Positions 34,511 to 44,728 of a stretch of 64,000 nt of DNA are shown piece by piece. The stretch is from Mayamaea pseudoterrestris (taxonomy: Eukaryota; Bacillariophyta; Bacillariophyceae; Sellaphorales; Sellaphoraceae). The position numbers were made by a program, and so were the translations under genes. The notes under the pieces were generated by a model. It was not told where the DNA came from. It made no database searches and worked only from the letters and a program-made list of their open reading frames with translations. The DNA is taken from contig BROI01000010.1 in the NCBI GenBank assembly GCA_027923505.1, positions 124,001-188,000 on the forward strand, given 5' to 3'. Position 1 is the stretch's first letter, and every line of letters starts with the position of its first letter.

Positions 34511-36067
34511 TTACGCTTGCTTCCACTCCTGTGCGCGCTGTGTCAGCACGTTTGCTCGTGATGTATATCGCGCTGCCGTTGCCTCTAGCTGCTCGTACTC
34601 GGCTGCCAGTGTTCGCTCCTCGTTCCTGAGTCGTTCAATCTCCTGCAAGTACTTGTCACTGTCGTCATGGTCCATGTGATTACTGACATCCGACAAGATG
34701 TCTGCTGCTCCACGCACTTCCGTCTTTTCCTTGCGCACCAAGTGTCTACGAACCCGCTCCGACTGCGTCGCCAAAAAGTGGCTCCGTCGCTCCATGCGAC
34801 TGCTCGTGGTTTCCAGTTCCGTTTTGGCAAAGCAGAGTGCATCCGCCACCTTGTTCAGTGACGCTTTGGTGACTGCCACTTGCGCTAAAGCTCGCTCCAG
34901 TGCCAGTCGGGCGTTTGCTTCGGCAACCTTGGCACGCTTGAGTTCCATTTGGAGCGTGACTTGCTGCTGCAGCGTTTTTTGATACGCGGCCTGTGCAACA
35001 CTATCCGCTTGCTGCGACTCTACATATTCGTTTTCAGCCTTTTTCAAACTTTCAATCTCATCCTTGACCGTGTTGCGCAGCAGTAAGCGATCCATCATGG
35101 TCAATTCATCGAGTCGCGTAACATTAAACTCGGAAAGACAATACAAGGCATCCTCCGCCGTCAAGCCCGACTGCGGAACGTGAATGGCCAGTTGGATGCG
35201 CCGCTCGGCGAGCTGGCGACGTTTCTCATGTACGGCTCGAGCTTGAGCGAGCGTTTCATTGGCGCGAAGGTACAATTCAGCACTCTTTTCGGTCAGCTCC
35301 ATCGAGTCCACGCACTTGCCGGCGCGCTTGGCGGCGGCCATGGCCTTTTCAAAAGTTTGCCGCAAGTCCGTGCTTCCGCCACTACTGGTGAATGTAGCGT
35401 TCGCATCATTTGTCGTGTTGCCGCTACTCAGCGTCGTCGCATTATTAGACAACTTTTGCATATTGTTGTTGTTCGCATAGTACTCTTGAGACACTGCTTG
35501 GAGACCCGCCAATGTCGTCGCCGTGGTGCGTCGCAAAAACGGCACGGCCACTTGATCCAAGACTTGCGTCATGGCCGGCGCCGCCTTGCGACCCAGTCGG
35601 TCGGCCCAACTGACCACATTTCGACTAAACCGGGCCGCCTGCAGCGAGCGGTCGTACTTGATGCGTTGCTTGGGGTCCGCCAAAGTCTTGTAGGCGGCGG
35701 CAATCTCGGAAAAGTCGGTGCTTGAGAATGGTATAGTAGTATTGGTAGTAGCAGTCATGTTGTTGTCGTTGTCGCTAGTGGCATTCTTTCGCAATGCATC
35801 AGGGTGATGCTGCTTGGCCAGCGTCGTGTAGAGCAGCTTGAGCTCTCGCTTGGTTTCGGAACCATTGGCGCCGAGGATTTCGTAGAGTGTTCGTTCAGTG
35901 GCATGTAGTGCAAACGAGTGTCTCCAATGATTGCGACAAGGTGCATGTGGATTGGATTGGAAGGCAGTCGAAAAGGCTGTTGCTGCTCTCCTCTTCGTTG
36001 ATATTGTAGCGACAACTAGCAAAAGACGCCATATTCGATAGTGACGTTGTGAACATTTGTTTGGCAT
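34511..36067 (-). CDS. Plastid-targeted DnaJ protein with long C-terminal coiled coil
   Basis: 518 residues. The N-terminus has a hydrophobic signal-like stretch (WRLLLVVATI) and ATAF|STAF, a plastid-type junction. The J-domain at about 60-145 has LYEILGANGSETKRELKLLYTTL, HPD at 88-90, an Asn/Thr-rich insert, and FSEIAAAYKTLADPKQRIKYDR. The C-terminal ~270 residues are rich in Ala, Glu, Lys, Arg and Leu with heptad spacing (for example KRAKVAEANARLALERALAQ and the terminal EEYEQLEATA region) and should form long coiled coils. The J-domain is strongly similar to that of the protein at 30942-31718, so the two are probably ancient paralogues that kept plastid targeting but gained different C-termini (membrane segment versus coiled coil). 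Divergent from the amidotransferase gene. Confidence 0.84.
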   Translation of the reverse strand: MPNKCSQRHYRIWRLLLVVATISTKRRAATAFSTAFQSNPHAPCRNHWRHSFALHATERTLYEILGANGSETKRELKLLYTTLAKQHHPDALRKNATSDNDNNMTATTNTTIPFSSTDFSEIAAAYKTLADPKQRIKYDRSLQAARFSRNVVSWADRLGRKAAPAMTQVLDQVAVPFLRRTTATTLAGLQAVSQEYYANNNNMQKLSNNATTLSSGNTTNDANATFTSSGGSTDLRQTFEKAMAAAKRAGKCVDSMELTEKSAELYLRANETLAQARAVHEKRRQLAERRIQLAIHVPQSGLTAEDALYCLSEFNVTRLDELTMMDRLLLRNTVKDEIESLKKAENEYVESQQADSVAQAAYQKTLQQQVTLQMELKRAKVAEANARLALERALAQVAVTKASLNKVADALCFAKTELETTSSRMERRSHFLATQSERVRRHLVRKEKTEVRGAADILSDVSNHMDHDDSDKYLQEIERLRNEERTLAAEYEQLEATAARYTSRANVLTQRAQEWKQA

Positions 36068-36307
36068 GGTATATAGCTAGCAAGTCTGCTTAAGGTATTG
36101 GATAAAGTAGATTCATGTTCATTGAACCATGGGTGCGGTTTCGGATGCAAACGACGGAAGCCTTGGCAGAAGGTAGCATTCGTTGGCGTTCGTTATATCG
36201 ATCGTGCATGACTCGATGTGACGTTTTGCGCACCATGGTGAGTGATACGAGTCGTGCACATGAGTCACGACCTTAACGTCAGCACGTTTGCGACGTCCGT
36301 TTCCACC
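36068..36307. promoter_or_regulatory. Short divergent promoter region
   Basis: About 240 bp separate the DnaJ start (36067, minus) from the amidotransferase start chosen here (36308, plus). Both promoters must lie here; no specific element was identified. Confidence 0.35.
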
Positions 36308-37465
36308 ATGGCACGACAGCTCGCTTATATGAACCAACGCTGTATAGCTTTTAATCCAACAAAACTTGCGATGGAACCTAATCTTACATCCACGGTGGAC
36401 GACTCACCAAGCGAAAGACAGTCAGTGCGAGATGCTATCGCAAATGATGCAGCATCGCATCCAGCAGTGCGACCATCAACTTCGCATGGTGCTCCTGCTT
36501 CTTCCATCTTGCAAAAAACAGTCCCAATTCCATGGCAGCATCCTGCTCTACCAGCTAATACTGACACTACCAGCAGGAGCAAGTCCCTGCGTCTGGCTTT
36601 ATTGGGATGCGAGCCAAACCCTCCCTACGGTCCCAATGAGCATACGGCGCAGCTGTTCCTCGACTTATTTGCACTCTGCTGCATGCGTCACGAGGAGCAG
36701 CAGAAACACAATGGTTGCAACATCAATACAACGTTATCATGGACATTGACGCTGGAAATATTCAACGTACAACTGAACGAGTATCCAGTCGACTATGCAA
36801 CATATGACGGCTTCATCATTCCAGGCAGTTTCGCGGCAGCCTACGACGCGACGGATTGGATCACCAGACTGCAATCTGTCATTCAAGACGAACTAGTCGC
36901 GCACTCTCGTCCAACGCTTGGGGTTTGCTTTGGTCATCAAGTCGTAGCTCATTCGTTTCGAAACAGTGGACGCGCCGTGAAATCGCCGAGCGGTGCCCGA
37001 GCAGGTCGGCAAACCATGCAGTGGACGGACGCGGGCAAGCGCTTGTTTCAAACTGACTCAAACACGGTTGACATGTTTGTCACGCATGGAGATGTGGTGG
37101 ATCAGCTGCCGCCAACAGCAGTGAATCTGGGAGGGTGCGATCACGTTGAAATTCAAGCGGCAGCCTACTTTGACACGATTGAACAGGCCGAAGCAGTTCG
37201 CAGCGAAAGCAGCACCAATTCGCATGCAACATGTAGACCATACGCCATTACCTTGCAGGCGCACCCCGAGTACGCGTGCGACAGAGAGCTTGGCGTCCAG
37301 CGCACCTTGTTTGACTGCGTGGCGGCCATGGTCCAGCGAAACGTTGTGGATGAGACGGTGGCCCAGCATCTCCGGCAAGACGCCTTGGATAGTTTCGACG
37401 CGGTCCAAGCGCAAAGCGTGGAAATCATGACGAAAGCATGTCGGTTGCTGGGGTGGTTTGACTGA
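36308..37465 (+). CDS. Class I glutamine amidotransferase-domain protein
   Basis: 385 residues from the ATG at 36308, chosen for its CACCATGG context; an in-frame ATG at 36260 is an alternative. After a ~90-residue low-complexity N-terminus, the domain starts with LRLALLGCEPNPPYGPNEHTAQLF. It contains YDGFIIPGSFAAAYD (oxyanion-strand region), the nucleophile elbow GVCFGHQVVAHS with the catalytic Cys, DMFVTHGDVVDQLP, and the His-Glu pair in LQAHPEYACD. All three triad residues are present. The arrangement is that of the stand-alone GMP-synthase-like amidotransferases and gamma-glutamyl peptidases; the fused synthetase domain is absent. It may hydrolyse a gamma-glutamyl bond; the true substrate cannot be read from the sequence. 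No targeting peptide is clear. Confidence 0.83.
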   Translation: MARQLAYMNQRCIAFNPTKLAMEPNLTSTVDDSPSERQSVRDAIANDAASHPAVRPSTSHGAPASSILQKTVPIPWQHPALPANTDTTSRSKSLRLALLGCEPNPPYGPNEHTAQLFLDLFALCCMRHEEQQKHNGCNINTTLSWTLTLEIFNVQLNEYPVDYATYDGFIIPGSFAAAYDATDWITRLQSVIQDELVAHSRPTLGVCFGHQVVAHSFRNSGRAVKSPSGARAGRQTMQWTDAGKRLFQTDSNTVDMFVTHGDVVDQLPPTAVNLGGCDHVEIQAAAYFDTIEQAEAVRSESSTNSHATCRPYAITLQAHPEYACDRELGVQRTLFDCVAAMVQRNVVDETVAQHLRQDALDSFDAVQAQSVEIMTKACRLLGWFD

Positions 37466-38914
37466 CTATTTTAATAGCGTTCGACTTGGCTGCTGCATTG
37501 ATGAAGCGAAAAAGAGCAAGAACGCATGTCGCATGTTTCTGTACCAAAGAGTTGCATCAACATTGGAGCGATTCAGGCGTCGGACTCATTGCCCTTGCAT
37601 CAACGTGAAAGCAATGACAAGTACCTTCACGGACGAGTCTCCACATGGACGCTTGCCGCGCCTTTCATTCAAGGAGCCTCAAGGTCCGCAGTCCGCATAC
37701 AAGTGTCACGGCGTCATTGTTTCGCTCGCCCGACTCGGAACGCATCTTATATCAAGTCTACTCTGGAAACAGGGCACCTGCTGGAACCAAGCCTTGTATT
37801 CACGATCGGCGCAGGATGATGTATCGTTTGTGGATGATGGCATGCTTAACGAGGCGAAACGAATTTATTTCATTAAAATTGCAACCAAATGCAAGCTAGG
37901 CGATAAGTTCTTGACAGTGATTAACCGGCTATCGTATTGGCCTTCAACGACGCTCCGCTACTATTGAGAAAAACAAGCAGAATGAATGCGAAGCTGGATT
38001 TCTGCTGCCGCAGTGGCGTAGGCAATTGAGTTTACCAGCCCGCAGAGCGAGGTACTTGCTTGGAGAAACATTCATTTCCTGCTGCGAGTGACTGGATATT
38101 ATATTCTTTATGTAAATTACAAGGGCCGCGAATGGTAGAAGGAGATTTTCGTCTGTTTTTTTATATGCTCTGATTTTGTGATACAAACCAAGCCACTTTC
38201 GATGTTAGTCAGCCACAGTTTTAATGTGTTTGGCGAAGCGCAAAGGTCTTTGAAAAGGTTCAACATGGCGGCTGACTTCTACAAACAGATATCAAAACAT
38301 TATGCGCTATCTATCAGCGACTTGAATGACAACTACATCGCTTTATACAACGCTTGCAGACTTGCCTTGTTCTTTGTGATTATTCAACGCCACACATTGC
38401 GCCTCATCAATGCGAAACCGTTTGGACATGGGCGCCAAATTTGCGCACCGCGTACCGTGAGCGAGCCGAGTTTGATCTGGCCAAAAGATTGAGTCGGCCT
38501 GGCCTACTGTGACTTGCCAAGCTTGATTGACACACTGATGAAAGTCGGTGGGATTGGTTTTTCGGGCAAGTCTCGGTGCAAGCCGCAAGCATTAAAATCT
38601 TTGTATCGTAAACATCCCTTTACTTGCGAGGCACTCATGTATGCCTGTAGAGCAAAGACAACCGAGGCTTGTTGCACCAGAACTTTTGTGGAAGCGAGAC
38701 GGTTTCTACAATTCCCGTTCCAACCAAACAAGGGCGGAATATGCGTCGAAGAAGGAGAATGTCGTGGACAGTGAGTGCCGGAACGACGCTAGTCTACGTG
38801 AGGTTTTCGCGCGCGCGGAACAGCTCTCGTCGTTCCTTCATACAGTAACGCGCAACAGCAAGATTCGCAACCGCAGCAACAACAATAATAACAACAGACA
38901 CAACACTCTAGACT
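37466..38914. other. Intergenic, no recognisable gene
   Basis: Several open stretches of 60-170 codons overlap on both strands without domains or biased composition. I see no support for a gene here. The right end holds the upstream region of the gene at 38915. Confidence 0.4.
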
Positions 38915-39096
38915 ATGAACGATAAACTGAAAGCATTATTTGGCTCCCTCGTGGAGCAAGGCGTGCATCCGGATCAACGGGCGCAAGATGTGTTATTGGC
39001 TGGTTTTCAAGACCGCGTCCCGCTTCCGAAAACAAAGAAGCGGGAAATTAACAAAAGGTATCGTGAAAACCAGAAGAAGCTTAAAGCTGAGACCTC

Positions 39097-39129
<33 letters not shown>

Positions 39130-40009
39130 CGGTACCGATCCTTTTGATGCAACTGGCGGAGCAGCAACCGACATCACGCAAGGAGCTGACTCTGCTGCTG
39201 ATACTCCGGCAAGCAATACAACAGCAACAACGACTCCAGTTGTTCCGACAATTAATTGCGGACAAACTACTGCGTCTGAGGGAGCCGATCCTGCTACGAC
39301 TGGCGGAGGATTAAGTCTCGGCGCACCAACCGGAGCGCCACTGTCGTTTGAAAGTCCTCCTCCTCCGTCTACTACTACTGCCGCGGCGCATGCAACGATT
39401 GGAGGAGGATTTTCCATGCCTCCAGCACCTGCCGCCACTGGATTTGGTGGACAAGCTGCCGCTGCACCTGCTGCTCCAGCTACTGCAGGTGGCACGACTC
39501 CAGCCTTTGGTAGTCCGCCAGCGACTGCACTGGCTCCGGCAGCTCCCTTTGCCGGATTTGGAGGAGGCGCTCCCTCCGCGGCGACTGCTCGCGCTCCAGC
39601 GACTGGAGGGTTTGCTCTTGGTGCTGCAGCTGCTCCAACGGCTGGAGTTTTTCAATCAGCTCCATCGACAGACTCAGCCGCACCCGCTACTGGAGGAGCA
39701 TTTAGCTTTGAAAGTTCTACGGCAGCGGCCGCGAATGCATCGGCGCCGAAACCTCTCATTGCTCCAGTCTTTGGTGCAACTGCTCCTGCCACGACGACGA
39801 CGGTTGCTCATGCGGTGACTGCAGCTTCTTTCTCCGGTGCAACTACTACTGCAGCTCCAGAATCAGCGCCTGTCACAACTACGGCTGCACCTGCAACTCA
39901 AGCCAACGACTCTCTGATGAACAACAATTCCATTACGTCACCAACTCCAACAAAAACGACGACGACGACGATTGTGATGCCTGCTTCTCAAGGTTGCAAC
40001 ATCAGCTAA
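38915..40009 (+). CDS. FG-motif, Ala/Thr/Pro-rich protein (nucleoporin-like)
   Basis: 364 residues. The first ~60 residues form a compact basic helical segment (MNDKLKALFGSLVEQGVHPDQRAQDVLLAGF, then KKREINKRYRENQKK). The remainder is low complexity, rich in Ala, Thr, Pro and Gly, with scattered Phe-containing motifs: GFGG, AFGSPP, FAGFGGG, FALG, FSFES, FGAT. FG, GFG and FSF spacers of this kind are the hallmark of FG-nucleoporins that form the permeability barrier of the nuclear pore. The count of FG motifs is low and there is no coiled-coil anchor, so the assignment is tentative. The N-terminal segment could be the anchoring part. Intrinsic disorder is almost certain. Confidence 0.5.
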
Positions 40010-40472
40010 TGAAGCGGACACTCAAGAGGGGAGGCAAAATAACCAAATGTTGCCAAGAAATAGCACGGAGATCACAATGTTTGCAAAAATTGACAAATTG
40101 GCCTCGGCCGGTTCGATCAGTAGTGTGTTTCAGTGAGCAGACTTTAGCTTATTCAACGCGTCCGTGGAGCGTGCTTGTAATTTATAAAGTAGTTTGATAG
40201 ATTTTGGAACAGAAGAGTAGACGTACCACTTGAAATAGGAAGATGCGAGGATAATAATTTGCTGTGTACTGGATAAGGAAAAAAGGACTCGCATGATGGT
40301 GTTGATGGATCTTGTCGCACCATCAATCGCGACGACAGCATCAACCGCGCCATCCATCACCGCCATGGAGGGATCCCAAAGTCTTTTGCCAACGGCAATC
40401 GAATGCGGCAAAAGGAAGACTTATTCACTAGACAGTAGTATACTTGCGCCATCGTTAAGATATTTTTGTAGA
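40010..40472. other. Intergenic
   Basis: No gene is recognised; 3' flank of the FG-rich gene and promoter of the next gene. Confidence 0.35.
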
Positions 40473-41420
40473 ATGCCCAAGTCAACAAGCCGACGGCGAG
40501 CGGTAAGGCTACAACTGCCGCTTCTGCTTCATCTTGCTTTCTTTCTGCAACATGCATGCGGCTGGATGCCAGCAAGTCAACTACATTGTCAGCAGCAATT
40601 CAAATTTAGAGTATCATCACTACAAGCTTCCGTCTCGGATGATGTGACGGAGGAGCAAAGCATCACTAAAGCCGATGACAATGATGAGCGATCAGACAGC
40701 AAACCAAAACGACTCGACTATCCTTGGAGCAGCGCTGCGCATCAAGCCTTGACGGACAATGTCCCCAAGTATTCGTTTTCACTAATGCTGCCAGAAGAGT
40801 CTGATGCAACACCAATAACGGTGACGCTCTGGAGAACCATGTCGCAAAATACAGTGGAATTGGCAGGCTACCCGCTTGATTTCTTGGCGCAGCAGTACGC
40901 GCGGGCGGTGCAAGACGAAACAGAGTCTGCAGCAATTGACCAAGTACTTCCCGCCTATTCAACAACTGTTTTGCCATATCTAGACAATTTTTACTTTACG
41001 CAAGGAGGCGGCATGCGTGGCAACGTGTACGGTTTGCCGGGCGTCGCCCCCGGCACGCTTTTGGAAACGAGTCGGCTGGTGAATGTGGCGCGCACGCTGC
41101 CGCATGGTTACGTGGTGGCGGCGAAAGACGATGGACTGCAGGATGTCATTGCGTACGAGCTGGGAAAACCTCAGAGTGAAGCGGGGCGCGTCAGTGCTGG
41201 CAGTCGGCAAGCAGACGAGCCGTCCTTGTTTTCGCTCAGCGGCTTGACCTCCAAGTTACCATCTGCTCTGGCAGCAGCAACGACTGACAAGCAAACCACA
41301 CCCGCGTTGCTCGATCCCGACTTAATGAACCTTGGTGGTCTCACCGTGGCATTATTGGGAGGCGCCGTGGCGCTCGAAACCCTGTCGCATCACTTGACCA
41401 TCAACGTGTTTTGGGTGTAA
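40473..41420 (+). CDS. Putative secreted/plastid membrane protein, conserved-type hypothetical
   Basis: 315 residues from the ATG at 40473 (MPKSTSRRRAVRLQLPLL), chosen because it starts a signal peptide (LQLPLLLHLAFFLQHACG). Upstream in-frame codons exist from 40293 but are less likely. A hydrophilic acidic stretch is followed by LDYPWSSAAHQAL, a globular segment (YSFSLMLPEES...TVTLWRTMSQNTVELAGYPLDFLAQQYARA) and VLPYLDNFYFTQGGGMRGNVYGLPG. A C-terminal hydrophobic helix (LGGLTVALLGGAVALETLSHH) probably anchors it. The sequence after the signal peptide (GWMPASQLH) lacks a classical SAF-type Phe, so plastid import is only a possibility. No named family was recognised. Confidence 0.6.
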   Translation: MPKSTSRRRAVRLQLPLLLHLAFFLQHACGWMPASQLHCQQQFKFRVSSLQASVSDDVTEEQSITKADDNDERSDSKPKRLDYPWSSAAHQALTDNVPKYSFSLMLPEESDATPITVTLWRTMSQNTVELAGYPLDFLAQQYARAVQDETESAAIDQVLPAYSTTVLPYLDNFYFTQGGGMRGNVYGLPGVAPGTLLETSRLVNVARTLPHGYVVAAKDDGLQDVIAYELGKPQSEAGRVSAGSRQADEPSLFSLSGLTSKLPSALAAATTDKQTTPALLDPDLMNLGGLTVALLGGAVALETLSHHLTINVFWV

Positions 41421-41849
41421 CGCTTCACATGTTAAACGAAGTACAAAGCTAAGCAAATGCATGTTACAGTACAAATGTACTGTCTGTAGTCAAGGCAGCA
41501 TTCGCTAGTGTGCGGCTTCAATCCAGCCGACATCGTGCTGGCCTTATTGGCAGCCGCCAAAATAGAAGGGTTACTTTTGTTGGAACGATTCGACCAACTT
41601 TGTCCAGCGGCAATGAAAAAGTGTATGCTCGCTTTAGGTCTATGTGTTTGTTATAAAGCTAAAGAGTACGTTCCTTATTCTCTATTCACGCACTGAAGAC
41701 GAGCGAGTAATACAGTGAAGTACCTGCAAGCCTGCAATTGAGTAACCAAGCAATGATACATACAGGCCACTGAAACTCGTCATAATATGATCTACATTCA
41801 CGACTGCCAGCTTGACAATGATACTTGTATTGCTGTAGCGTTCCATGTT

Positions 41850-41886
<37 letters not shown>

Positions 41887-42252
41887 ACATACTCGATAGA
41901 TAGCTAACAACCACTACACCACCTTTCTTCCGGGTTGCGACTTTCATTCGAGCGGCTTCGAATTTTGACGGTTCCCTAAGTGACAAGCGCGCCGGCCGGC
42001 ATGGCGCACCCAAAATTTCCATCCAACCGACGTGCGCGTTGAGTGAAACGCATGAGCACCACCATACCATTTTTGATTGTTTCCAGCAAGTCGAGTAGTA
42101 CTAGTATTGCGACTACAATATAATCATCACAGAGACAACTTGCTAGTCTCGACGACGACCGAAAAACAGATTTGCAATAAGTTTGCGGCAGCCGAAACGA
42201 ACCGTTTTCACAGAATTTAAAAGCCGGAACGAATTGAATTCTTCAAAGCACC
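41421..42252. other. Intergenic with a triplet microsatellite
   Basis: No gene is recognised. It contains the (GCT)11 run and the upstream region of the DUF6824 gene at 42253. Confidence 0.4.
41854..41886. repeat. (GCT)11 trinucleotide microsatellite
   Basis: Eleven uninterrupted GCT triplets (CAG on the other strand) lie in an intergenic region. Likely length-variable between strains. Confidence 0.95.
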
Positions 42253-44607
42253 ATGCCAACCGGAGTCCATGACAACGAAAAACATGAATGCATCTTGCTA
42301 GAGCCATTGAATAATGCTTCTGCTGCAGCTGCGAATAATGACGAAGTGAATGGCGGAGGAGGCAACGACGCGGTGCATGACGCCCATGTGGACGGAAGCG
42401 ACGAGGATCAAGGCGTTGAGGTTGTCTTGGGCAGCAGCGGCGAAGGCGATGATGAAGCAAATCATGATGGCGAGGGCAACGAATGCAAGGAAGCGAACGG
42501 TGCTGCAACTCGACCCGACGATCAAAACGTCTTTCGCGGCCCCGTTCGTCCCCGCGTGCTGCACCGCGGACCTCCTCCTCCTCAGCAGCATCACGCGCAT
42601 CCCTACAGCACGCATGGCTCCGGTTCCTGGGGCTACGGACCTCCGCACTACCAGCCGCAGCAGCACTATCACGGCGACTACCCGCCGCCCCGCGCCTATC
42701 CACCATTTTCGTACGCACCATCCAATTCCTTTGACGCGAGTGATCCCTACCGAACGTCACACTACTACAGTCCGGGACCGCCGCCGCAGCAACAACAATA
42801 TCATCAATATCCGCCAAGCAGTCGCAGTCGATACTCTGATCATGTCAATGTCATTTCGCCGCATCACTTGACGCCGCGACCCCGCCGCATGGTGCCGCCA
42901 AGTCACAAATACCCGCCATCGTCGCCCGTCCGACGACCCAGTGGAAGGGTGCGCGACTATGCCATTTCGCGAAGGGGACAACAGCCAGTGTTGGAGGCAG
43001 AGTGGAATGTGGCGCAATCGCCGCAAGCGGGAGTCAAGGCAACTGCGACGGATGCTACTACAACAACGACAACACCTCGCAGCACGAAACAGCAGCAGCA
43101 GCAAGTCCCCATGGTGACGGACCCGTCGTTTGAATCGTCGCAGCAGCCGCAACATCCAGCCACGCCGTCGAGTGAAATACCGGAAGCTGGAGTTGCGCCC
43201 TTTTACTATGGCGCGCCGTCCTGGGGATCGTTCGACACTGGTTCACTGCCTCCGCCGCCGCCGCAGTATCATGAACAAGGCTACTATGGTCCGCCGCCAC
43301 CCGAGTCGCCCTACAGTGTCTACAACATGCATCCGCCGGCCATTACTAGCTCCAGTAACTACTTTCCGCAACACTCGAGCAACTTGTACTACTCGGAATC
43401 CTTTCCACCGCCGGCGCAGTATGGACCAAACGGATCCTTTTCCTACTCGTACGATGACCATGAGGATCGCATGGGGCAAACCACGTCGAGAGACTACTAC
43501 CATCATCATGCAACTGCAACTACCACCGAACAGCAACAACACTCTCATCCAGCAAAAGCCGTGACGCCAAACGCCTCTCGCAAGAAAAAGAGTGGCGGAA
43601 CAGCCGCCGCCCGCGACTTGCTCCCCAAGGCGGCCCAAGAGATTGACTTTGACGTGGCCAGTCCGCCCATGCAGCCAATCGAACCGGAAGGCGTTGAACC
43701 ACTGTGCTGCTCGCTGTCCGATGTCAATGGCTACGACGTACTGTGCGGCCGCGGCGGTGGCACCAATTCGCAGATTGGTAACCGGCGGTTCCGCAAACTG
43801 GTGCAGGACTTTCAGCCAATTTATCTACTGGCGCGGCGCAAGGAAAAGCCACTGCTGGCGCGCACCATTGTATTGATTATACGCAAGCGGGGTGGAAGGT
43901 TTTTGAAAAAGGATGATGAGACGGGTGAAATGTTTGAAGTGGGTGACGTGAAGGCGGAAGCCAAGACGAGTCAAGCGTTGCGTGAGGGATTGGATGTGCG
44001 AGCAACCAAGTCGGCGGCAGGTAGTTTGATGGACAAGAAGAAGAAGGACAAGAATGATTGCGAAGGCTACAGTCCCGATGATGTTTCGTCGCCAATGTCA
44101 GTCGACAAGGAGACGTGCAGTCCAACGAGTCGAGCATCATCGACGCGATCACCCAAGCAATCGTCGTCATTATCCTACGCCGCGACGAGTCGACCACAGC
44201 CGGAGAGCCCGCCGCCACTGCCTCGCTTGGTGGTGGAGGATGCCAAAAGCGTCAGTGGCGTGGTGCATCCCCACTCGCCCGACCAGTTGGAGTACCGCAA
44301 GCGTCGCCGCATGCGCGTTCCATCGGATCGCTTCTTTCCCGAGTTTTGTCCGCCGCGCGCCGATTTGGCGGGCCGACCGCCAAGTCCCATTGGAGGATGG
44401 AACGTGTCGTGTGGTGGTGGTGAATCGTCGTCGCAGCAGCTACATCATTCGGCGAGTCAGGATGATGATATTCGCTACCATGGTGATGAGGATGACACGT
44501 CCATGCCGGATGCTCGCGGTTGCGCTGGCGCCGCACTGGACATTGTGCAGGGTGCCGTGGCGGCGAGTGGGTTTGCCTGTCTCGCTCCGGCGAATTGGAG
44601 ACGATGA
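42253..44607 (+). CDS. DUF6824 domain protein, large (784 aa)
   Basis: The DUF6824 domain spans about residues 485-590: VNGYDVLCGRGGGTNSQIGNRRFRKLV, then YLLARRKEKPLLARTIVLII, GGRFLKKDDETGEMFEVGD, and AKTSQALREGLD. These are the DVLCGRG loop, the NRRFR strand, the basic helix, the GGRFL turn and the QALRE helix that define the family, all intact. The N-terminal ~480 residues are rich in Pro, Tyr, His and Gln (PPHYQPQQHYHGDYPP style) and likely disordered; the C-terminus is Ser/Pro-rich with basic patches (KRRRMRVP). No signal peptide. The family is strongly expanded in diatoms and is often annotated as a possible transcription-related protein; nuclear location is plausible from basic patches but unproven. 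No introns needed. Confidence 0.85.
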   Translation: MPTGVHDNEKHECILLEPLNNASAAAANNDEVNGGGGNDAVHDAHVDGSDEDQGVEVVLGSSGEGDDEANHDGEGNECKEANGAATRPDDQNVFRGPVRPRVLHRGPPPPQQHHAHPYSTHGSGSWGYGPPHYQPQQHYHGDYPPPRAYPPFSYAPSNSFDASDPYRTSHYYSPGPPPQQQQYHQYPPSSRSRYSDHVNVISPHHLTPRPRRMVPPSHKYPPSSPVRRPSGRVRDYAISRRGQQPVLEAEWNVAQSPQAGVKATATDATTTTTTPRSTKQQQQQVPMVTDPSFESSQQPQHPATPSSEIPEAGVAPFYYGAPSWGSFDTGSLPPPPPQYHEQGYYGPPPPESPYSVYNMHPPAITSSSNYFPQHSSNLYYSESFPPPAQYGPNGSFSYSYDDHEDRMGQTTSRDYYHHHATATTTEQQQHSHPAKAVTPNASRKKKSGGTAAARDLLPKAAQEIDFDVASPPMQPIEPEGVEPLCCSLSDVNGYDVLCGRGGGTNSQIGNRRFRKLVQDFQPIYLLARRKEKPLLARTIVLIIRKRGGRFLKKDDETGEMFEVGDVKAEAKTSQALREGLDVRATKSAAGSLMDKKKKDKNDCEGYSPDDVSSPMSVDKETCSPTSRASSTRSPKQSSSLSYAATSRPQPESPPPLPRLVVEDAKSVSGVVHPHSPDQLEYRKRRRMRVPSDRFFPEFCPPRADLAGRPPSPIGGWNVSCGGGESSSQQLHHSASQDDDIRYHGDEDDTSMPDARGCAGAALDIVQGAVAASGFACLAPANWRR

Positions 44608-44728
44608 GCAGCAGCGTTATGAAGCGGCTTATTGGCTATTGAATTATGTATCATATCAATGTAAAATGTAAACTAGCTATGTTAAGTAATATATCACCTT
44701 TATAGTAATCAAGTTTACTACTGCAATT

